Shown here: in pieces, positions 59,092 through 64,000 of the stretch
How the letters are laid out: each line of letters begins with the position of its first letter
Position numbering within the stretch: the first letter of the stretch is position 1
DNA from: Candidatus Moraniibacteriota bacterium
GTDB taxonomy: Bacteria; Patescibacteria; Paceibacteria; Moranbacterales; UBA2206
Direction of reading: 5' to 3'
DNA length: 64,000 bases
NCBI GenBank assembly: GCA_030645735.1
Contig: JAUSNP010000005.1
Coordinates: 62,001-126,000 of the forward strand
Notes under the pieces: model-generated
What the model saw: only the letters and a program-made list of their open reading frames with translations
Told to the model about the DNA's origin: nothing
The model's database searches: none
Translations under genes and position numbers: made by a program

Positions 59092-59122
59092 CAAAATCCC
59101 CTTCGAAAAGATGGGGATTTTT
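59092..59122 (+). terminator. Terminator of mltG
   Basis: AAAATCCCC-TTCGAAAAGAT-GGGGATTTTT. Confidence 0.85.
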
Positions 59123-59174
59123 GGCTTAAAATAGGAAAAATGCAATACTACTAGAGTAGCAGATAAATTTATAC

Positions 59175-59204
59175 TTGCTTTGATATGCGAATCTGTGCTA
59201 TAAT
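59175..59204 (+). promoter_or_regulatory. Promoter of 301-aa ORFan
   Basis: TTGCTT, 18 bases, TATAAT. The ~95-base leader has CAGAAATCTG and GTTGTAACTGTAAC repeats. Confidence 0.5.
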
Positions 59205-59304
59205 ATAAAATCATCAGAAATCTGATGTTGAAGTTGTAACTGTAACTTGACAATTTATGTGCGGTGAGCTTTTTTGGCTATAAAACCAATGCAGGAGAGG
59301 AAAA

Positions 59305-60210
59305 ATGGCGCATGTAACTCGGCAGTTGATAAGAGGTATCAAGTTAGGCGATAAACTATCTATAAATCAGCATAACCAAGAAGGTGGTAGTCCATATGCC
59401 TTGCCTGATATGTTACGCAAGGCTTATCTGGATGCGGGCTATGGGGATTTGCCAACCAATCGAGATGAGGCAGTTGATCGGGGGGCAAAAACATGGAATG
59501 GAGCGCAGGTAGCCATTAATAAACTGGCTGTTGTAGACGGTGTAATTCACGGGAATTTGGTGACTTTACCCTGGATGTACTCCCAGGCGATGAACGATTT
59601 GTACAACATGCGTATGCCCAACACTTTGTTGGCTCGCATAAGTCCAAATTTTCTCCACGTATCGCTCTTGGCGCAGGTTATGTACAAGGGAGCGTTGTGC
59701 CTGGTAGGGCAGGTTCGCGGAGATGTCATCGGTAAAGGTGAATTGCAAACAGCATTATGTGCTGGGAGCATGAACAAGGCGTGTGCCATTGCCGGTGACG
59801 ACATGATTATACAGGGACTGGAAGATAATCTGATGCGTGAAATCGGACTCAATCTCGGCTGTCTCAATATCAAGCCGGGAAAGATTCTCTTTCATGAACC
59901 AGAAGTCGGCCGCGTCAATCTGGCCAGTGTGTCAGAAGTATATGACTTCGAGCATGTAAGGATGGTTTTTCAAGCCCATCATGACTCTATGGTCACTAGT
60001 GGCAGCAAGCCGGAATGTGCTAGGCTGGCACTAATACCGGTAGCGACTGATCCGTTTAATGTGGTTTGCGACAATGGCGACTCGCGGAGATATGTTGCGA
60101 AAGCCATTGAATTTTACGACCCGATAACAAAGGATTTCGGGGTTGCGGATTTTCTTTGCCGATATCTCACGCAGGCAGTTATAGATCATCTGATCGAAGC
60201 TGACCTGTAG
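59305..60210 (+). CDS. Hypothetical 301-aa protein
   Basis: Not recognised. Soluble, alpha/beta. A segment near residues 150-180 (GSMNKACAIAGDDMIIQGLEDNLMREIGLNL) vaguely recalls a Nudix box (G...REIGL) without its catalytic Glu pair. SD AGGAGAGG, own promoter and terminator: the longest SD-plus-terminator singleton in the window. Confidence 0.6.
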   Translation: MAHVTRQLIRGIKLGDKLSINQHNQEGGSPYALPDMLRKAYLDAGYGDLPTNRDEAVDRGAKTWNGAQVAINKLAVVDGVIHGNLVTLPWMYSQAMNDLYNMRMPNTLLARISPNFLHVSLLAQVMYKGALCLVGQVRGDVIGKGELQTALCAGSMNKACAIAGDDMIIQGLEDNLMREIGLNLGCLNIKPGKILFHEPEVGRVNLASVSEVYDFEHVRMVFQAHHDSMVTSGSKPECARLALIPVATDPFNVVCDNGDSRRYVAKAIEFYDPITKDFGVADFLCRYLTQAVIDHLIEADL

Positions 60211-60233
60211 TGCAGTAGCTATGTTTTCGTGTT

Positions 60234-60280
60234 AATCCTCCTGGTTTACGGTATTCCGTAAATCAGGAGGATTTTTTTTA
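60234..60280 (+). terminator. Terminator
   Basis: AATCCTCCTGGTTTACGG-TATT-CCGTAAATCAGGAGGATT followed by T7. Confidence 0.95.
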
Positions 60281-60352
60281 TTTCAAATTGGATATACTTT
60301 ATAATTTGAGAAAATAGTGAGCTCGGTTTTTTAAATTTTTTTAATAAAAAAA

Positions 60353-61216
60353 CTAGCCAAGTATGGCTATAAAAATAACTCCGGCTACCATTATGGCAGA
60401 ACCAAGCAATCTTTCCTTGAGTCCTTTTTCTTTGAAAATTAGTCCGCCCATAAAAACAGTCATAACAACGCCCAGTCTTTTGATGGCGATTACATAGGCA
60501 ACCAGAGTCATGCTGATAGCAACCATTTGAAGGGATATGGCAACGGCAGTGAATGAGCCCATAATCGAAATGGTTTTGAAATTTTTGATGAAATATTGTT
60601 TGTTTATTTTTTTATAAACAAAAGGCAACAAAAATACAGCCGTGGCCATGTTGAGAGCGAAAACCCAAAAAAGCGGATAGGAAGCTTTGACTCCAATTTT
60701 GTCGATGCTGGAAGTTATGCTCCAGACAAAAGCAACAAAAAGCATCAGGCGCGGACCTTCATTTTTTAACAAAGCCTTGAATGGCGCCGTCCAATGTTCA
60801 TGGCGCATTTCAATGTTCAGGACATAAGAGCCGAATGTGATGAGTAGCACGCCAAAAAATCCGAAAGCATTGGGAAATTCTCCAGTTATTAGTGGCGATA
60901 TTCCCAGTAGAAAAAGCGGAGTGAAAGTTGACATCGGCGCCACCAGGGAAATGTCGGATTTTTTCAAGGCTCGTGTGGCCGTAGTAGCTGTCACGACGCT
61001 AAGAATGCCACCTATGATTAGGAAAATAATAAATTCTTGTTTGATTTCAGGGAAACCTAAAAAAATAATCACAGGCAAAAGTAATATTGTTGCAACAGAA
61101 CTGCTTCCCCAAATAAGGGAGTATCCACTCTCTTCAGGATCGCGCAGTTTGCCTTTGAAAAAAACCTCCCGAAAGGAGACAATGACTGCTGTTGCAAAGG
61201 CAAATACGAACCACAT
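60353..61216 (-). CDS. EamA-family transporter
   Basis: A 287-aa DMT/EamA protein with ten spans in two repeats. SDISLVAPMSTFTPLFLLGISPLITGE in the first half and VAYVIAIKRLGVVMTVFMGGLIFKEKGLKERLLGSAIMVAGV in the second are typical. The substrate is unknown. Confidence 0.85.
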   Translation of the reverse strand: MWFVFAFATAVIVSFREVFFKGKLRDPEESGYSLIWGSSSVATILLLPVIIFLGFPEIKQEFIIFLIIGGILSVVTATTATRALKKSDISLVAPMSTFTPLFLLGISPLITGEFPNAFGFFGVLLITFGSYVLNIEMRHEHWTAPFKALLKNEGPRLMLFVAFVWSITSSIDKIGVKASYPLFWVFALNMATAVFLLPFVYKKINKQYFIKNFKTISIMGSFTAVAISLQMVAISMTLVAYVIAIKRLGVVMTVFMGGLIFKEKGLKERLLGSAIMVAGVIFIAILG

Positions 61217-61295
61217 AAATGTTTTTTTAAATACATATTTATATTAAGACACTTCGGTATAATTCACAAGGAATTTTGTTGAATCACGCAAGTCC

Positions 61296-61325
61296 TTGAC
61301 AAACACATCCATTGTGTGGTAATAT
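61296..61325 (+). promoter_or_regulatory. Promoter of the sigma4-HARE gene
   Basis: TTGACA, 18 bases, TAATAT; the spacer has a small hairpin (CACA...TGTG). Confidence 0.6.
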
Positions 61326-61355
61326 GGTTTGAACTAAAAAATATAACATTTACAT

Positions 61356-62414
61356 ATGAAAAAAGGCAACAAATCAAGCGAAAACACAACAAAAGGCTCA
61401 ATGCCGAGCTTCTTTGAATTGGCCAATTCTTTGTTGGCAAATTTGCCACAACGATCACAAGAAATTGTGAAAAAGCGCTTTGGCTTGGTGGATGGCCGAG
61501 CGGAAACTCTGGAAAAAATCGGTCAAGACTATGACATCACTCGTGAGCGAGTGCGTCAAATTATTGCAGATGCGATCAAGAAGATTTCCAAATATTCTGA
61601 TATGGAAGCTTTTCGTGAGGCGGAAGAGAAAATAGTTTTTGCAATCAGTCAAAGAGATGGTATAATAAATGAAGAAAAGTTGATTGAGGATTTGGGTTTC
61701 GACCATCCAGGCGAAGCTAACTCAGTTGTATTTTTTGCGGTTTGTTCAAACAAGATTATTGAAATTGAAGAAAAAGGATCTTTGAAAAAATCACGCGCTC
61801 TTTCCAATGATATTTTGATCAAGGTGGCAGATACGGCTGAAGCAGCCAAACATGTTTTGACTGCCGCAGGAACCCCGCTGACTGATGATGAAATCGCACA
61901 TGAAATTGGCAAGAAAAAAGGTGAATTGAGCAAGAGCGAGATCTTGAATTTCTTGAGCATTCTTTCAAACATTTCAAAAAATAAATTTGGCAAATGGGGT
62001 TTCACCAATTGGATGGAAATCAATCCAAAAGGAACTCGCGAGCGAATTTATTTGGTTTTGAAAGAACACAAAAAATCTTTGCATTTCACGGAAATCGCCA
62101 AAATTATTGATGATTTGGGAATCAGCAAGAGGAAGTCTCACCCACAAACAGTCCACAATGAATTGATCAAGGATGATAGATTTGTGTTGATTGGCCGAGG
62201 GACTTATGCCTTGCGTGAATGGGGATATTCTCCAGGTGCCATCAAGGATGTTTTGGAAGATATTTTGAAAAAGAGCGGACGACATATGAGCAAGGATGAG
62301 ATTCTGGAAGAAGTGGCAAAATTGCGCAAGGTCAAAAAAACAACTGTGATGATAAACTTGAATAACAACGCTAAATTTGAAAAACACGGTGACAAATATG
62401 CTTGGAAAGCATAA
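61356..62414 (+). CDS. Sigma-70 region 4 / HARE-HTH fusion regulator
   Basis: A 352-aa protein. Residues about 25-80 are a sigma region 4 HTH (RSQEIVKKRFGLVDGRAETLEKIGQDYDITRERVRQI), the -35-binding part of sigma factors. About 225-290 is a HARE-HTH domain (RIYLVLKEHKKSLHFTEIAKIIDDLGIS...IGRGTYALREWGY) like that of RNA polymerase delta. No sigma region 2, so it cannot be a full sigma factor; it may act with RNA polymerase or compete for -35 sites. Own promoter. Confidence 0.85.
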   Translation: MKKGNKSSENTTKGSMPSFFELANSLLANLPQRSQEIVKKRFGLVDGRAETLEKIGQDYDITRERVRQIIADAIKKISKYSDMEAFREAEEKIVFAISQRDGIINEEKLIEDLGFDHPGEANSVVFFAVCSNKIIEIEEKGSLKKSRALSNDILIKVADTAEAAKHVLTAAGTPLTDDEIAHEIGKKKGELSKSEILNFLSILSNISKNKFGKWGFTNWMEINPKGTRERIYLVLKEHKKSLHFTEIAKIIDDLGISKRKSHPQTVHNELIKDDRFVLIGRGTYALREWGYSPGAIKDVLEDILKKSGRHMSKDEILEEVAKLRKVKKTTVMINLNNNAKFEKHGDKYAWKA

Positions 62415-62477
62415 TTGCAATCACCAAATCTTTGTATAAGCACAAAAAAATAAAAAAAAGTTAATTTGCAACGACAA

Positions 62478-63719
62478 ATGACTGAACAAATTGAAATCAT
62501 AAAAAGCATCCTGCAACCACTTGCCCAATTTTGGTGGCTAATATTGCCGGTACTTTTTTATTATGTCTTTTATCTGATTTGGATGGATTTTGTGATGGAT
62601 AATTGGTCAGGTAAACAAGAGTGGACAATTATTGAACTTATTCCACCTAAGGACTTAGAGAAAGGCCCTAAACCGATGGAGTCTGTGTATCATGGCTTGA
62701 TGGGTTCAGTAAAGAGTTATCATGCAGTAGAGGAATTTGTCTATGGTATGGATACAGACAAATTCAGTTTTGAGCTGGTTGGTTTGGGCGGAGAAGTCCA
62801 TTTTTATGTCAGGGTGCAGAAATATCTGCGAGTCTTTTTGGAATCGCAAATTTATGCTCAATATCCGGGAATTGAAATTTTAGAAGTGCCAGATTATATG
62901 GATAATTTTCCAAAGATTGCGCCGAATCGCGATTGGAAAGTGTGGGGATCAGATTTGATTTTAGTTGCTGATGATGCGATTCCAATCAGAACTTATGACA
63001 AATTTGAAGAAGATATCACCGGCACTATGATTGATCCGTTGGCTGCTTATATCGAGCTCTTTGCTTCTTTGCCACCTGGACAAAATATTCTATTGCAACA
63101 TATCGTAAAACCTTTACCCGAAGCTTGGATAAAAAAAGAGAGAAAAAAATTGATAGATAAATTGGCTGGCCGAACATCCTCTTCATCAAAAAGTGTTTGG
63201 CAACATTTTCTGGAAGTGTTTGTTTATATGCCAGCTGGCTTGCTGGGCTTAGTGGAATTTCCAACAGAGACCAAGAAAGAACAACAGCCCCTAGCCTTCC
63301 GTTTGACTCCAGGTGAACAAGAGCAATTGAAAGCCATCGAAGAAAATATGGGTAAAACCATGTATAAAGTGAAAATACGCTTTGTGTGTATTGGAAAGAA
63401 AGAAGGATTCGACATGGCCAATGTTGGCGGATTTTTTGGTGTGATGCGTCAATTCGGTGATTTAAATTTGAATACTCTCAAACCGGATAAAACCAAAACT
63501 TCAGCCTATTTCATCAATATAGAGGCCAGAGGTTTAGCGATGAAGAGAAGGTTGCTGAATCGTTATCGCAAGAGAAATACGGATGGTAACAATGTGATTC
63601 TTTCGTCCTCAGAATTGGCAACTTTGTATCATATTCCCGATATGGGAGTTATGACGCCAGCTTTGCCAAGAGTTGAATCTAAAAAGGGCACGGCGCCTTC
63701 TAATTTGCCTATCGGGTGA
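62478..63719 (+). CDS. Conserved membrane-anchored protein next to a secretion-type ATPase
   Basis: A 413-aa protein with one or two N-terminal spans (about 15-38) and a large soluble part (VGLGGEVHFYVRVQKYLRVFLESQIYAQYPGIEILE...). I associate this with CPR-conserved proteins of unknown function, encoded just before a HerA/VirB4-like ATPase, suggesting a membrane complex for DNA or protein transport. The ATG at 62478 is preferred to TTG 62466. Function not known. Confidence 0.65.
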   Translation: MTEQIEIIKSILQPLAQFWWLILPVLFYYVFYLIWMDFVMDNWSGKQEWTIIELIPPKDLEKGPKPMESVYHGLMGSVKSYHAVEEFVYGMDTDKFSFELVGLGGEVHFYVRVQKYLRVFLESQIYAQYPGIEILEVPDYMDNFPKIAPNRDWKVWGSDLILVADDAIPIRTYDKFEEDITGTMIDPLAAYIELFASLPPGQNILLQHIVKPLPEAWIKKERKKLIDKLAGRTSSSSKSVWQHFLEVFVYMPAGLLGLVEFPTETKKEQQPLAFRLTPGEQEQLKAIEENMGKTMYKVKIRFVCIGKKEGFDMANVGGFFGVMRQFGDLNLNTLKPDKTKTSAYFINIEARGLAMKRRLLNRYRKRNTDGNNVILSSSELATLYHIPDMGVMTPALPRVESKKGTAPSNLPIG

Positions 63720-63726
63720 TGATATA

Positions 63727-63818
63727 AATCGCAAATCAATCACGAATCTTTCCCGAATGATCACGAATGAAATCTGAAAAATTAGAGATTATTAGAGTTT
63801 AATTAGTGTAATATTAGA
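63727..63818. repeat. CACGAAT / ATTAGAG word repeats
   Basis: Three CACGAAT/CCCGAAT words and three ATTAGAG words fill the gap between the membrane protein and ATPase genes. Confidence 0.55.
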
Positions 63819-63831
63819 GATTTATAACATC

Positions 63832-64000
63832 ATGCCAGAAATAAATTTTTTTGCTAAAACTAATTTCAGAAATCAGGAAGTGAGCTTCGGTATCAAGCGC
63901 GATGATCGAAGGCGGCACATGTATGTGATTGGAAAGACTGGAATGGGAAAATCTAATCTTTTGGAGAATATGGCTATTCAGGATATTCGCAATGGCGAAG
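63832..64000 (+). CDS. HerA/VirB4/TraG-like ATPase, 5' end only
   Basis: The first 56 residues; the gene runs off the window. Walker A GKTGMGKSNL (about 37-46) is preceded by RDDRRRHMYVI, the layout of HerA-FtsK type ATPases including VirB4/TraD coupling proteins. With the preceding membrane protein it probably forms a membrane transport complex. Type is inferred from the P-loop region only. Confidence 0.65.
   Translation, partial: MPEINFFAKTNFRNQEVSFGIKRDDRRRHMYVIGKTGMGKSNLLENMAIQDIRNGE

Noticed and set aside
61356..62414. Complete sigma factor
   Set aside because: Only region 4 is present; no region 2 (-10 recognition) can be seen.
1..64000. Recoded TGA (as in Gracilibacteria/Absconditabacteria)
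   Set aside because: Several genes end in TGA (17501, 20592, 42814, 62478 genes), and core genes read through without needing in-frame TGA.

Overview
The window looks like a chromosome segment of a Candidate Phyla Radiation (Patescibacteria) bacterium, most likely in or near Parcubacteria. This placement is an inference. It rests on: low GC (about 40% by eye), the standard code (several genes end in TGA), core genes mostly without Shine-Dalgarno (SD) sequences, short versions of core proteins (62-aa SecE, TGS-less ThrS, 781-aa SMC), and protein types I associate with this group: a sigma-region-4/HARE fusion, a membrane protein next to a HerA/VirB4-like ATPase, abundant GIY-YIG ORFs beside tRNAs, and GtrA. 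No rRNA, CRISPR array, integrase or transposase is visible.

Layout. 0.1-3.1 kb: D-aminoacylase-like amidohydrolase and murD. 3.2-3.8 kb: tRNA-Ala, tRNA-Ile and a GIY-YIG ORF among broken tRNA-Ile copies. 3.8-6 kb: secE-nusG-rplK-rplA. 6-12.7 kb: a deoxynucleotide island (two P-loop kinases, thyA, HIT, dCMP-deaminase-like, nucleotidyltransferase, Nudix, folA, tmk, dut). 12.7-20.4 kb: gatB, miaB/miaA (minus), thrS behind a T-box-like leader. 20.5-26.2 kb: dnaE and orphan genes. 26.4-32.8 kb: rnhB, rpmF, nusB, rnc, smc, rpsP, rplJ, rplL. 33-37.8 kb: phospholipase D, membrane proteins, and two efflux genes beside tRNA-Gln within repeated ends. 37.9-44 kb: dnaX, GtrA and orphans. 44.2-49.6 kb: division and wall cluster mraZ-rsmH-ftsL-ftsI-murF. 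49.7-53 kb: orphans, a second GIY-YIG/tRNA-Glu module, polyprenyl synthase and uppS. 53-59 kb: disulfide/thioredoxin genes (DsbD-like, trxA, trxB), malic enzyme, YjbQ, pcm, mltG. 59.3-64 kb: an orphan, an EamA transporter, the sigma4-HARE regulator, a membrane protein and the start of an ATPase.

Two gene styles are interleaved. Core genes are packed, lack SD sites and sit in operons. About a dozen ORFans are single genes, each with a strong SD and usually its own strong hairpin terminator. Gaps between core genes are often filled with hairpins of short degenerate words, a different word at each locus, and some of these words have entered reading frames (miaA, miaB, gatB).

The most interesting signals are: (1) tRNA/GIY-YIG modules with broken tRNA copies carrying a CCCGCC/GGCGGG hairpin; (2) an efflux gene segment bounded by 49-bp direct repeats that include the tRNA-Gln 3' end; (3) an SMC with no visible hinge and a dispersed palindrome at the hinge position; (4) in-frame repeat insertions in miaA and miaB; (5) a T-box-like leader ahead of thrS.
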